DNA of 64,000 nucleotides, taken from positions 1-64,000 of the forward strand of contig JAUCBJ010009109.1 in the NCBI GenBank assembly GCA_032718475.1, read 5' to 3'. The translations under genes were made by a program, and so were the position numbers. The notes beneath the pieces were generated by a model, which saw only the letters and a list, made by a program, of their open reading frames with translations, was not told the DNA's origin and made no database searches. Source of the DNA: Nemertoderma westbladi. Taxonomy: Eukaryota; Xenacoelomorpha; Nemertodermatida; Nemertodermatidae. Positions 24,824-36,200 of the stretch are shown here, in pieces (position 1 is the first letter of the stretch; each line of letters begins with the position of its first letter).

Positions 24824-25672
24824 GTTGAGACTTTATGCAGCAGAGATTGCAGGTAGAATGGCGACAAGAAGTTGAGACTTTATGCAGCAGAGATTGCAGG
24901 TAGAATGGCGACAAGAAGTTGAGACTTTATGCAGCAGAGATTGCAGGTAGAATGGCGACAAGAAGTTGAGACTTTATGCAGCAGAGATTGCAGGTAGAAT
25001 GGCGACAAGAAGTTGAGACTTTATGCAGCAGAGATTGCAGGTAGAATGGCGACAAGAAGTTGAGACTTTATGCAGCAGAGATTGCAGGTAGAATGGCGAC
25101 AAGAAGTTGAGACTTTATGCAGCAGAGATTGCAGGTAGAATGGCGACAAGAAGTTGAGACTTTATGCAGCAGAGATTGCAGGTAGAATGGCGACAAGAAG
25201 TTGAGACTTTATGCAGCAGAGATTGCAGGTAGAATGGCGACAAGAAGTTGAGACTTTATGCAGCAGAGATTGCAGGTAGAATGGCGACAAGAAGTTGAGA
25301 CTTTATGCAGCAGAGATTGCAGGTAGAATGGCGACAAGAAGTTGAGACTTTATGCAGCAGAGATTGCAGGTAGAATGGCGACAAGAAGTTGAGACTTTAT
25401 GCAGCAGAGATTGCAGGTAGAATGGCGACAAGAAGTTGAGACTTTATGCAGCAGAGATTGCAGGTAGAATGGCGACAAGAAGTTGAGACTTTATGCAGCA
25501 GAGATTGCAGGTAGAATGGCGACAAGAAGTTGAGACTTTATGCAGCAGAGATTGCAGGTAGAATGGCGACAAGAAGTTGAGACTTTATGCAGCAGAGATT
25601 GCAGGTAGAATGGCGACAAGAAGTTGAGACTTTATGCAGCAGAGATTGCAGGTAGAATGGCGACAAGAAGTT
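24824..25672. repeat. Array F: 47-bp repeat, 18 copies
   Basis: The unit is 47 bp (GTTGAGACTTTATGCAGCAG then AGATTGCAGGTAGAATGGCG then ACAAGAA). The copies are almost identical to one another, so the array is young or recently homogenised. It lies about 285 bp downstream of the MAGI stop codon, so it may be within the MAGI 3' untranslated region. Confidence 0.95.
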
Positions 25673-25957
25673 GTTACATTACGTTATAAATTACAATATA
25701 ATTAAATTATTAATAATAACTAATAATGAGATATTCTTCTGGTTACAATAAATTAAACAATAATAAATAATATTATTATCAATTATTAATTTTTACCAAA
25801 TAAAACGTCGACAAATTGTATTATGAGAAAATTAGCCGCATTAATAACAATGTCAATTATTTAATCATTTCAGATTCATATTGTTTGACTGATAAAATAA
25901 TAATAAAAACTAGAAAAAATATTGTAAAACTGTATCAAAAGAAAAAATAAAAGGAGG

Positions 25958-26178
25958 TCAGAGAACTTGGGAGTTTAGCCGAGGTGGGAGTGGTGGTACA
26001 CTGAATGTGGAAGTGTTGGAGGCCGTGTCCCAAGTAGGTTTATCTGTCTGTCCGCTACTCCATGGGTTACTGTGTCCGGGTGCAGCAGCACTGCGTGAAC
26101 GTTGGGGTGAATTAGAAACTCCACCATGTTGTTCATTAGGTAACGAAGCAGAAGGGCGGGAAAATTGATTTATCGCAC
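25958..26178 (-). CDS. MAGI: MAGI terminal exon (tail and stop)
   Basis: After the acceptor AATTTTTATCAG the exon completes a Gly codon with the previous exon and stays open for 73 codons to TGA at 25960-25958. The encoded tail is polar and rich in Ser, Pro and Asn (for example SNSPQRSRSAAAPGHSNPWS) and ends RLNSQVL. There is no recognisable domain. It is supported by exact phase, a good acceptor and higher GC than its surroundings. Confidence 0.7.
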
Positions 26179-29100
26179 CTGATAAAAATTAAATAAAGAG
26201 TTACTATATACCCTAAAATTAGTCAGCGTCAGATATGGAGGCATTATAAGAGTCTCAAGCCAACGAACGACCCGTGCGAAACGGACACTCGCGATGTACA
26301 GGGCGATACGTTAACCGATCAGTTAACTACATCATCTACATAAACTATCCTAAATTTACTTTATTCCAAAATTGTAACATTACTCAACGCCGTTAGTAAC
26401 AGCGAGTTGTTATTTAGCACTTTACAACTTTAGAGGACATTACAGCCTGTACATTAAGTGATATATTATTATGTTGTAATGTCCCAACAGAGCGACTTTA
26501 CAGTGCATCCATTCAATGCAAGTGAACCTGAAATTTGGGATCGTCATGGTTACCACATAAACAATAATTGGTATTTAGTATTAATTGCCTAACAGCCAGG
26601 TATGCATACTGTATTACCCGCCGGTAGCTATTAATTAAAATATCTCTTTGAATCACGTAGTGCGTTATTTTAACTACCTACAGTAATACGGATAGTAATA
26701 TAATCTCAGAACGGTTGGCGGCCCTCTTCACTACCAGCTGCACAGTGTCCCGTCCCCACCTACTCCCCACACTCACCAGTGACTCCCTTGGCGGCCCTCT
26801 TCACTTCCGGCTGCACAGTGTCCCGTCCCCACCTACTCCCCACACTCACCAGTGACTCCCTTGGCGGCCCTCTTCACTACCAGCTGCACAGTGTCCCGTC
26901 CCCACCTACTCCCCACACTCACCAGTGACTCCCTTGGCGGCCCTCTTCACTACCAGCTGCACAGTGTCCCGTCCCCACCTACTCCCCAGTGACTCCCTTG
27001 GCGGCCCTCTTCACTACCAGCTGCACAGTGTCCCGTCCCCACCTACTCCCCACACTCACCAGTGACTCCCTTGGCGTGACTCCCTTGGCGGCCATCTTCA
27101 CTACCAGCTGCACAGTGTCCCGTCCCCACCTACTCCCCACACTCACCAGTGACTCCCTTGGCGGCCCTCTTCACTACCAGCTGCACAGTGTCCCGTCCCC
27201 ACCTACTCCCCACACTCACCAGTGACTCCCTTGGCGGCCCTCTTCACTACCAGCTGCACAGTGTCCCGTCCCCACCTACTCCCCACACTCACCAGTGACT
27301 CCCTTGGCGGCCCTATTCACTACCAGCTGCACAGTGTCCCGTCCCCACCTACTCCCCTCACTCACCAGTGACTCCCTTGGCGGCCCTCTTCACTACCAGC
27401 TGCACAGTGTCCCGTCCCCACCTACTCCCCACACTCACCAGTGACTCCATTGGCGGCCCTCTTCACTACCAGCTGCACAGTGTCCCGACCCCACCTACTC
27501 CCTATACTGACCAGTGACTCCCTTGGCGGCCCTCTTCACTACCAGCTGCACAGTGTCCCGTCCCCACCTACTCCCCACACTCACCAGTGACTCCCTTGGC
27601 GGCCCTATTCACTACCAGCTGCACAGTGTCCCGCCCCCACCTACTCCCCACACTCACCAGTGACTCCCTTGGCAGCCCTCTTTACTACCAGCTGCACAGT
27701 ATCCCGTCCCCACCTACTCCCTACACTCACCAGTGACTCCCTTGGCGGCTCTCTTCACTACCAGCTGCACAGTCACCCCGCCTTGCCGGATTAGTTCGAT
27801 GGCCTCGCTGTGCAGCATGCCGCTGGCAGACACCCCGTTGATCTCCATGAGCTGGTCCCCCACGCGAATCCGACCGTCAGTCTGGGCCGGGCCCCCTTCC
27901 GCTATCCGCAGCACAAACAGCGGCATCCGTTGGAACTCACTGCCCCCACGGATGCTGAATCCGAACCCTCTGTCCCCCCGACTGAACTCAACGCTCAACG
28001 TTTCCTCTAGAGGTCCCGTCACTGAAAACATAGAAAACAATAGGAAGTGTTAATAAAAAAAACAAGGGTGGGAAGAAGTGTCTTCCGAAATTCCGATCTC
28101 AAAAACATAAGCCAAATGTATTGTAAGTTTCAAGTCTCATATAATCTCACGAAGTTATTGGAATTCAAAAATGCATGTAAGCAGATACTTATATAAATAA
28201 ATGGAAGAGGATTGCATTGATTTTATGATGTAAACACATAACCAGTCCCACTTTCTGTTTACCCCCGTTACTGATGCGCGTGTACCTGAGGGAAGAGCGA
28301 CGTGTTAAGAGATTACTTACAGGGACTGAGTGTCTTTAGAAGGGAGTTTGAATCTGATATATTACTTCTGATGTCGATGGAGGGCGCCTCTGTCAGGCTA
28401 GTTTCACTACCCGAACGTGGCTGTACCGGCAGCGCCAACGCAGACACCATGTCTGTACTCATGGAGGACACACTCCCGGGACCGAGAGGTGGCGCCGACG
28501 ATTCCCCTATCGTTAGGGTTACAGTCGAACCGGATTCCTTGACCAGCGCCACGATATCCGAGTGGTGGAGCGACATAACGTTGATTCCATTAACAGCTGT
28601 GACCTGGTCGCCCAGACGCAGCATACCGGACTGGGATGCAGGGGAACCTAAGCAGACAATGTATTGTTATAGCAACGTAACAAAACAATGTAACCAGGGA
28701 TAGAGTACCTAACCTACCTTGGTACAACCACGATGTGAGTTGGTACCTAACCTACCTTGGTACAACCACGATGTGAGTTGGTACCTAACCTACCTTGGTT
28801 CAACCGACACGATATGAGTTGGTACCTAACCTACCTTGGTACAACCACGATGTGAGTTGGTACCTAACCTACCTTGGTTCAACCGACACGATATGAGTTG
28901 GTACCTAACCTACCTTGGTACAACCGACACGATGTGAGTTGGTACCTAACCTACCTTGGTACAACCGACACGATGTGAGTTGGTACCTAACCTACCTTGG
29001 TACAACCACGATGTGAGTTGGTACCTAACCTACCTTGGTTCAACCGACACGATGTGAGTTGGTACCTAACCTACCTTGGTACAACCACGATGTGAGTTGG

Positions 29101-32100
29101 TACCTAACCTACCTTGGTTCAACCGACACGATATGAGTTGGTACCTAACCTACCTTGGTACAACCGACACGATGTGAGTTGGTACCTAACCTACCTTGGT
29201 ACAACCGACACGATGTGAGTTGGTACCTAACCTACCTTGGTACAACCACGATGTGAGTTGGTACCTAACCTACCTTGGTTCAACCGACACGATGTGAGTT
29301 GGTACCTAACCTACCTTGGTACAACCGACACGATGTGAGTTGCTACCTAACCTACCTCTACAACCACGATGTGAGTTGGTACCTAACCTACCTTGGTACA
29401 ACCACGATGTGAGTTGGTACCTAACCTACCTTGGTTCAACCGACACGATGTGAGTTGGAACCTAACCTACCTTGGTACAACCACGATGTGAGTTGGTACC
29501 TAACCTACGTTGGTACAACCACGATGTGAGTTGGTACCTAACCTATCTTGGTACAACCGACACGATGTGAGTTGGTACCTAACCTACCTTGGTACAACCG
29601 ACCGATCCTGGTTCCGCCGCCTCTATTGGACGAGGACACGAGTTGGTACCTAACCCACCTTGGTACAACCGACAGATCCTGGTTCCGCCGCCTCTATTGG
29701 ACGAGGACACGAGTTGGTACCTAACCTACCTTGGTTCAACCGACACGATGTGAGTTGGTACTTAACCTACCTTGGTACAACCGACAGATCCTAGTTCCGC
29801 CGCCTCTATTGGACGAGGACACGAGTTGGTACCTAACCTACCTTGGTACAACCGACAGATCCTGGTTCCGCCGCCTCTATTTGACGAGGACACGAGTTGG
29901 TACCTAACCTACCTTGGTACAACCGACAGATCCTGGTTCCGCCGCCTCTATTGGACGAGGACACGAGTTGGTACCTAACCTACCTTGGTTTAACCGACAG
30001 ATCCTGGTTCTGCCGCCTCTATTGGACGAGGACACTAGTTGGCACCTAACCTACCCTGGTTCAACCGTCAGATCCTGGTTCCGCCGCCTCTATTGGACGA
30101 GGACACGAGTTGGTACCTAACCCACCTTGGTACAACCGACAGATCCTGGTTCCGCCGCCTCTATTGGACGAGGACACGAGTTGGTACCTAACCTACCTTG
30201 GTTCAACCGACACGATGTGAGTTGGTACCTAACCTACCTTGGTACAACCGACAGATCCTAGTTCCGCCGCCTCTATTGGACGAGGACACGAGTTGGTACC
30301 TAACCTACCTTGGTACAACCGACAGATCCTGGTTCCGCCGCCTCTATTGGACGAGGACACGAGTTGGTACCTAACCTACCTTGGTTTAACCGACAGATCC
30401 TGGTTCCACCGCCTCTATTTGACGAGGACACGAGTTGGTACCTAACCTACCTTGGTACAACCGACAGATCCTGGTTCCGCCGCCTCTATTGGACGAGGAC
30501 ACGAGTTGGTACCTAACCTACCTTGGTTTAACCGACAGATCCTGGTTCTGCCGCCTCTATTGGACGAGGACACTAGTTGGCACCTAACCTACCCTGGTTC
30601 AACCGTCAGATCCTGGTTCCGCCGCCTCTATTGGACGAGGACACGAGTTGGTACCTAACCTACTTTTGTTTAACCGACAGATCCTGGTTCCGCCGCCTCT
30701 ATTGGACGAGGACACGAGTTGGTACCTAACCTACCTTGGTTTAACCGACAGATCCTGGTTCCGCCGCCTCTATTGGACGAGGACACGAGTTGGTACCTAA
30801 CCTACCTTGGTACAACCGACAGATCCTGGTTCCGCCGCCTCTATTGGACGAGGACACGAGTTGGTACCTAACCTACCTTGGTTTAACCGACAGATCCTGG
30901 TTCCGCCGCCTCTATTGGACGAGGACACGAGTTGGTACCTAACCTACCCTGGTTCAAACGTCAGATCCTGGTTCCGCCGCCTCCATTGGACGAGGACACG
31001 AGTTGGTACCTAACCTACCTTGGTTCAACCGACAGATCCTGGTGGTTCCGCCGCCTCTATTGGACGAGGACACGAGTTGGTACCTAACCTACCTTGGTTC
31101 AACCGACAGATCCTGGTTCCGCCGCCTCTATTGGACGAGGACACGAGTTGGTACCTAACCTACCTTGGTTTAACCGACAGATCCTGGTTCCGCCGCCTCT
31201 ATTGGATGAGGACACGAGTTGGTACCTAACCTACCTTGGTTTAACCGACAGATCCTGGTTCCGCCGCCTCTATTGGACAAGGACACGAGTTGGTTCCTAA
31301 CCTACCTTGGTTCAACCGACAGATCCTGGTTCCGCCGCCTCTATTAGACGAGGACACGAGTTGGTACCTAACCTACCTTGGTTCAACCGACAGATCCTGG
31401 TTCCGCCGCCTCTATTGGATGAGGACACGAGTTGGTACCTAACCTACCTTGGTTTAACCGACAGATCCTGGTTCCGCCGCCTCTATTGGACAAGGACACG
31501 AGTTGGTTCCTAACCTACCTTGGTTCAACCGACAGATCCTGGTTCCGCCGCCTCTATTGGATGAGGACACGAGTTGGTACCTAACCTACCTTGGTTTAAC
31601 CGACAGATCCTGGTTCCGCCGCCTCTATTGGATGAGGACACGAGTTGGTACCTAACCTACCTTGGTTCAACCGACAGATCCTGGTTCCGCCGCCTCTATT
31701 GGATGAGGACACGAGTTGGTACCTAACCTACCTTGGTTTAACCGACAGATCCTGGTTCCGCCGCCTCTATTGGATGAGGACACGAGTTGGTACCTAACCT
31801 ACCTTGGTTTAACCGACAGATCCTGGTTCCGCCGCCTCTATTGGATGAGGACACGAGTTGGTACCTAACCTACCTTGGTTCAACCGACAGATCCTGGTTC
31901 CGCCGCCTCTATTGGATGAGGACACGAGTTGGTACCTAACCTACCTTGGTTTAACCGACAGATCCTGGTTCCGCCGCCTCTATTGGACAAGGACACGAGT
32001 TGGTTCCTAACCTACCTTGGTTCAACCGACAGATCCTGGTTCCGCCGCCTCTATTGGATGAGGACACGAGTTGGTACCTAACCTACCTTGGTTTAACCGA

Positions 32101-33207
32101 CAGATCCTGGTTCCGCCGCCTCTATTGGATGAGGACACGAGTTGGTACCTAACCTACCTTGGTTTAACCGACAGATCCTGGTTCCGCCGCCTCTATTGGA
32201 TGAGGACACGAGTTGGTACCTAACCTACCTTGGTTTAACCGACAGATCCTGGTTCCGCCGCCTCTATTGGACGAGGACACGATAACGAAACCAAATCCTT
32301 CGAACTCATTACGTTGGATTTTCACGTTAAATGGGAATTGTCGGCATTCTGGCAGGTCGAATGATGTCGACGGACTTAGCGATTCTGCCATGTCTGAAAT
32401 AAAACGATTAACAAATTGTTGTTAACAATTAATAATACAGCTGGATAGTCCGCAGTTCTAATTGTAACGAGTTCCAAGTACACACTTTATTTGTAAATGT
32501 ACCAATTTAAGAGTACTCGGGACTATGTACTAGGGGGGGCCTCTATTCCATTGTAAAGTTTGTACTTTTTTCTTTCCATCTTAGTCGTAATTTCTTTTTT
32601 AGTCAAATATTGAATCTCCTTCATTATTTATTTCATCCCTATCTCATCTACAGATTTGCAGATTTGCAACCCAGACTTGCAACCCAGACTTGCAACCCAG
32701 ACTTGCACCCAGACTTGCAACCCAGACTTGCAACCCAGACTTCAATTTCATTTACATCTACCGTATCATGTCTATATTTTCAGTTTCAAAAAAATCTTTG
32801 ATTTTATTCATTTTATGTTATACTTATTTTAATATGTATTTTAAACGGATTTAATTAAATATAAATGATAAAAAATTCACGAAAAAAATACCCAAATTCA
32901 ATAAAAACAAATTCCACTTCGCTGTTTTTATTTCATTTTGAAAGACATCTTCCAGAATCTAGAAGCTGTTTTCCTACCAACTACAATTATCAGTTTGTGT
33001 ACCTTTTGTTTCGGGATTAACTGACTCTTTTCGACGAATACCGAGCGTCACCCGACCAGCCATCGCGGCTTTCCCCATCAGTGATACAACTTTATGGTGG
33101 GAAGCGCCAATAACGGAGCTTCCGTCAACGTACAATAGATCGTCGCCGGTGTGAAGTCTACCGTCCAACTCAGCCGCCCCACCTGGGACAATAGCACCGA
33201 TGGATAC
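25958..33207 (-). CDS. MAGI: MAGI-family scaffold protein, C-terminal part (5 exons, spliced span, 5' end outside window)
   Basis: Five exons read leftward (33207-33003, 32393-32229, 28647-28321, 28021-27731, 26178-25958) join in phase to 1209 bases, 402 residues plus stop. The order is the second half of PDZ3 (VSIGAIVPGGAAELDGRL, then GDDLLYVDG), complete PDZ4 (binding loop GFGF, then LRLGDQVTAVNG), a Ser-rich linker, complete PDZ5 (GFGFSIRGG, then GRIRVGDQLMEINGV), and a Ser/Pro-rich tail ending SQVL. The order, inter-domain spacing and sequence style match PDZ3-PDZ5 of MAGI proteins, multi-PDZ guanylate-kinase-like scaffolds at cell junctions and synapses. The GuK, WW and first PDZ domains must lie to the right of the window. 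No other PDZ3 exon is visible, so the intron above 33207 probably exceeds 30 kb and contains array I, array J and the retroelement. Confidence 0.85.
26179..26714 (-). other. MAGI intron between PDZ5 exon and last exon, unique part
   Basis: Unique intron sequence between array G and the terminal-exon acceptor. I see no additional exon or element in it. Confidence 0.6.
26715..27730 (-). repeat. Array G: 73-bp repeat made of the PDZ5 exon end plus its donor, about 14 copies
   Basis: Read on the - strand, each unit contains 37 bases copied from the end of the PDZ5 exon (CAGCTGGTAGTGAAG through GGAGTCACTG) followed by 36 bases of intron beginning GTGAGTG. The array abuts the real donor at 27731/27730. 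Units are mostly 73 bp with minor substitutions. One unit near 26987 lacks about 10 bases and one near 27070 repeats a short stretch. Nearly every copy keeps the CACTG/GTGAGTG junction. Confidence 0.93.
27731..28021 (-). CDS. MAGI: MAGI exon with complete PDZ5
   Basis: The exon follows the acceptor TTCTATGTTTTCAG and encodes the fifth PDZ domain: LEETLSVEFSRGDRGFGFSI, with GFGF as the carboxylate-binding loop, then RGGSEF, FVLRIAEGGPA, GRIRVGDQLMEINGV and AIELIRQGG. It ends with VVKRAAKGVT at the donor CACTG/GTGAGTG. Length is normal for one PDZ domain. The His at the start of helix B (MLHSEAIELI) is the residue expected for class I ligands with Ser/Thr at position -2. Confidence 0.92.
28022..28320 (-). 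other. Short MAGI intron without repeats
   Basis: This 299-bp intron runs from the donor CCCT/GTAAGTAA to the acceptor TTTTCAG. Among the MAGI introns seen completely, it and the 609-bp intron above PDZ4 lack a donor-derived minisatellite, so array growth is not universal in this gene. Confidence 0.8.
28321..28647 (-). CDS. MAGI: MAGI exon with second half of PDZ4 and linker
   Basis: The exon follows the acceptor GTCTGCTTAG and encodes GSPASQSGMLRLGDQVTAVN, then the helix-B region HHSDIVALVKESGS and the last strand TVTLTIGE, completing PDZ4. The remaining 60 or so residues are a Ser/Pro-rich linker before PDZ5. It ends in phase 1 at CCCT/GTAAGTAA. Confidence 0.9.
28705..29600. repeat. Array H1: 38-41-bp short-unit part of the MAGI PDZ4 intron repeat
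   Basis: The units are 38 or 41 bp, differing by an extra CGA-type insertion (CAACCACG versus CAACCGACACG). They share GTTGGTACCTAACCTACCTT with the adjacent 71-bp units but lack most of the exon-derived portion. The - strand donor AAG/GTAGGTTAG is retained in each. This looks like a shortened derivative of the 71-bp unit, or of an early stage of it. Confidence 0.9.
29601..32228 (-). repeat. Array H2: 71-bp repeat made of the PDZ4 exon end plus its donor, about 37 copies
   Basis: On the - strand each unit has 54 bases copied from the end of the PDZ4 exon (TCGTGTCCTCGTCCAATAGA through GGTTAAACCAAG) followed by 17 intron bases, GTAGGTTAGGTACCAAC. The array is continuous with the real exon end at 32229. 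It keeps the AAG/GTAGGT junction in almost every copy. A few 38-41-bp units interrupt its left part, near 29740 and 30210. Most variation is single-base. Confidence 0.93.
32229..32393 (-). CDS. MAGI: MAGI exon with first half of PDZ4
   Basis: The exon follows the acceptor TTTTATTTCAG and encodes a short linker (DMAESLSPSTSFDLPE), then the first strands and binding loop of PDZ4, FNVKIQRNEFEGFGFVIVSS, then NRGGGTRICRLNQ. It ends in phase 1 at CCAAG/GTAGGT. The last 54 bases are the parent sequence of array H2, so the precise exon end is chosen as the junction nearest the acceptor. Confidence 0.85.
32394..33002 (-). other. MAGI intron between PDZ3 and PDZ4 exons, with a 13-bp repeat
   Basis: A 609-bp intron from the donor AAAAG/GTACAC to the acceptor TTTCAG. 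At about 32651-32743 it has seven or so copies of a 13-bp unit, ACTTGCAACCCAG, with one copy shortened. The remainder is AT-rich unique sequence. Confidence 0.75.
33003..33207 (-). CDS. MAGI: MAGI exon with second half of PDZ3
   Basis: The exon follows the acceptor AATACCTTTAG and encodes VSIGAIVPGGAAELDGRLHT, then GDDLLYVDGSSVIG, then HHKVVSLMGKAAMAGRVTLG and IRRKE. That is the second half of a PDZ domain including helix B (starting HHKVV) and the final strand. It ends in phase 1 at ACAAAAG/GTACAC. The phrase GDDLLYVDG is typical of MAGI PDZ3. Confidence 0.9.
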
Positions 33208-33220
33208 CTAAAGGTATTAA

Positions 33221-36200
33221 ATAATAAGGGAGAGACAGATAGCCAATAACAAGGGAGGGATAAAAGCCAATGATAAGGGGGGGATAAATAGCCAATAATA
33301 AGGGAGGGATAAAAGCCAATGATAAGGGAGGGATAAAAGCCAATGATAAGGGAGGGATAGATAACCAATAATAAGGGAGGGATAAAAGCCAATGATAAGG
33401 GAGGGATAAATAGCCAATGATAAGGGAGGGATAGATAACCAATAATAAGGGAGGGATAGATAGCCAATAATAAGGGAGAGATAAATAGCCAATGATAAGG
33501 GAGGGATAGATAACCAATAATAAGGGAGGGATAGATAGCCAATAATAAGGGAGAGATAAATAGCCAATGATAAGGGAGAGATAGATAGCCAATAATAAGG
33601 GAGGGATAAAAGCCAATGATAAGGGAGGGATAAATAGCCAATGATAAGGGAGGGATAGATAACCAATAATAAGGGAGGGATAGATAGCCAATAATAAGGG
33701 AGAGATAAATAGCCAATGATAAGGGAGAGATAGATAGCCAATAATAAGGGAGGGATAGATAGCCAATAATAAGGGAGGGATAGATAGCCAATAATAAGGG
33801 AGGGATAGATAGCCAATAATAAGGGAGGGATAGATAGCCAATGATAAGGGAGAGATAGATAGCCAATAATAAGGGAGAGATAGATAGTCAATAATAAGGG
33901 AGGGATAGATAGCCAATAATAAGGGAGGGATAGATAGCCAATGATAAGGGAGGGATAGATAGCCAATAATAAGGGAGGGATAGATAGCCAATAATAAGGG
34001 AGGGATAGATAGCCAATGATAAGTGGAGATAGATAGCCAGTAATAAGGGGATAGATAGCCAGTAATAAGGGAGAGATAGATAGCCAATAATAAGGGAGGG
34101 ATAAAAGCCAATGATAAGGGGGGGAAAAATAGCCAATGATAAGGGAGGGATAGATAGCCAATAATAAGGGAGGGATAGATAGCCAATAATAAGGGAGAGA
34201 TAGATAGCCAATAATAAGGGAGGGATAGATAGCCAATAATAAGGGAGGGATAGATAGCCAATGATAAGGGAGGGATAGATAGCCCAAAATAAGGGAGGGA
34301 TAGATAGCCAATAATAAGGGAGGGATAGATAGCCAATGATAAGGGAGAGATAGATAGCCAATAATAAGGGAGGGATAGATAGCCAATAATAAGGGAGGGA
34401 TAGATAGCCAATAATAAGGGAGGGATAGATAGCCAATAATAAGGGAGGGATAGATAGCCAATAATAAGGGAGAGATAGATAGCCAATAACAAGGGAGGGA
34501 TAAAAGCCAATGATAAGGGGGGGATAAATAGCCAATGATAAGGGAGGGATAGATAGCCAATAATAAGGGAGGGATAGATAGCCAATAATAAGGGAGAGAT
34601 AGATAGCCAATAATAAGGGAGGGATAGATAGCCAATAATAAGGGAGGGATAGATAGCCAATAATAAGGGAGGGATGGATAGCCAATGATAAGTGGAGATA
34701 GATAGCCAATAACAAGGGAGGGATAAAAGCCAATGATAAGGGGGGGAAAAATAGCCAATGATAAGGGAGGGATAGATAACCAATAATAAGGGAGGGATAG
34801 ATAGCCAATAATAAGGGAGAGATAAATAGCCAATGATAAGGGAGGGATGGATAGCCAATGATAAGGGAGAGATAAATAGCCAATAATAAGGGAGAGATAA
34901 ATAGCCAATAATAAGGGAGGGATAGATAGCCAATAATAAGGGAGGGATAGATAGCCAATAATAAGGGGAGATAGATAGCCAATAATAAGGGAGGGATAGT
35001 TAGCCAATGATAAGGGAGGGATAGATAGCCAATGATAAGGGAGGGATAGATAGCCAATGATAAGGGAGAGATAGATAGCCAATGATAAGGGAGAGATAGA
35101 TAGCCAATGATAAGGGAGAGATAAATAGCCAATAATAAGGGAGGGATAGATAGCCAATGATAAGGGAGGGATAAATAGCCAATAATAAGGGAGGGATAGA
35201 TAGCCAATGATAAGGGAGGGATAGATAGCCAATGATAAGGGAGGGATAAATAGCCAATGATAAGAGAGGGATAGATAGCCAATAATAAGGGAGAGATAGA
35301 TAGCCAATGATAAGGGAGAGATAAATAGCCAATAATAAGGGAGGGATAGATAGCCAATGATAAGGGAGGGATAAATAGCCAATGATAAGAGAGGGATAGA
35401 TAGCCAATAATAAGGGAGAGATAGATAACCAATGATAAGGGAGAGATAGATAGCCAATAATAAGGGAGGGATAAATAGCCAATGATAAGGGAGAGATAAA
35501 TAGCCAATAATAAGGGAGGGATAGATAGCCAATAATAAGGGAGGTATAGATAGCCAATAATAAGGGAGGGATAGATAGCCAATAATAAGGGAGGGATAGA
35601 TAGCCAATAATAAGGGAGGGATAGATAGCCAATAATAAGGGAGGGATAGATAGCCAATAATAAGGGAGAGATAGATAGCCAATAATAAGGGAGGGATAGA
35701 TAGCCAATGATAAGGGAGGGATAGATAGCCAATAATAAGGGAGGGATAGATAGCCAATAATAAGGGAGAGATAGATAGCCAATAATAAGGGAGGGATAGA
35801 TAGCCAATGATAAGGGAGGGATAGATAGCCAATGATAAGGGAGAGATAGATAGCCAATGATAAGGGAGAGATAGATAGCCAATGATAAGGGAGAGATAGA
35901 TAGCCAATAATAAGGGAGGGATAGATAGCCAATGATAAGGGAGGGATAGATAGCCAATAATAAGGGAGGGATAGATAGCCAATAATAAGGGAGGGATAGA
36001 TAGCCAATAATAAGGGAGGGATAGATAGCCAATAATAAGGGAGAGATAGATAGCCAATAATAAGGGAGGGATAGATAGCCAATAATAAGGGAGGGATAGA
36101 TAGCCAATAATAAGGGAGGGATAGATAGCCAATAATAAGGGAGGGATAGATAGCCAATAATAAGGGAGAGATAGATAGCCAATAATAAGGGAGGGATAGA

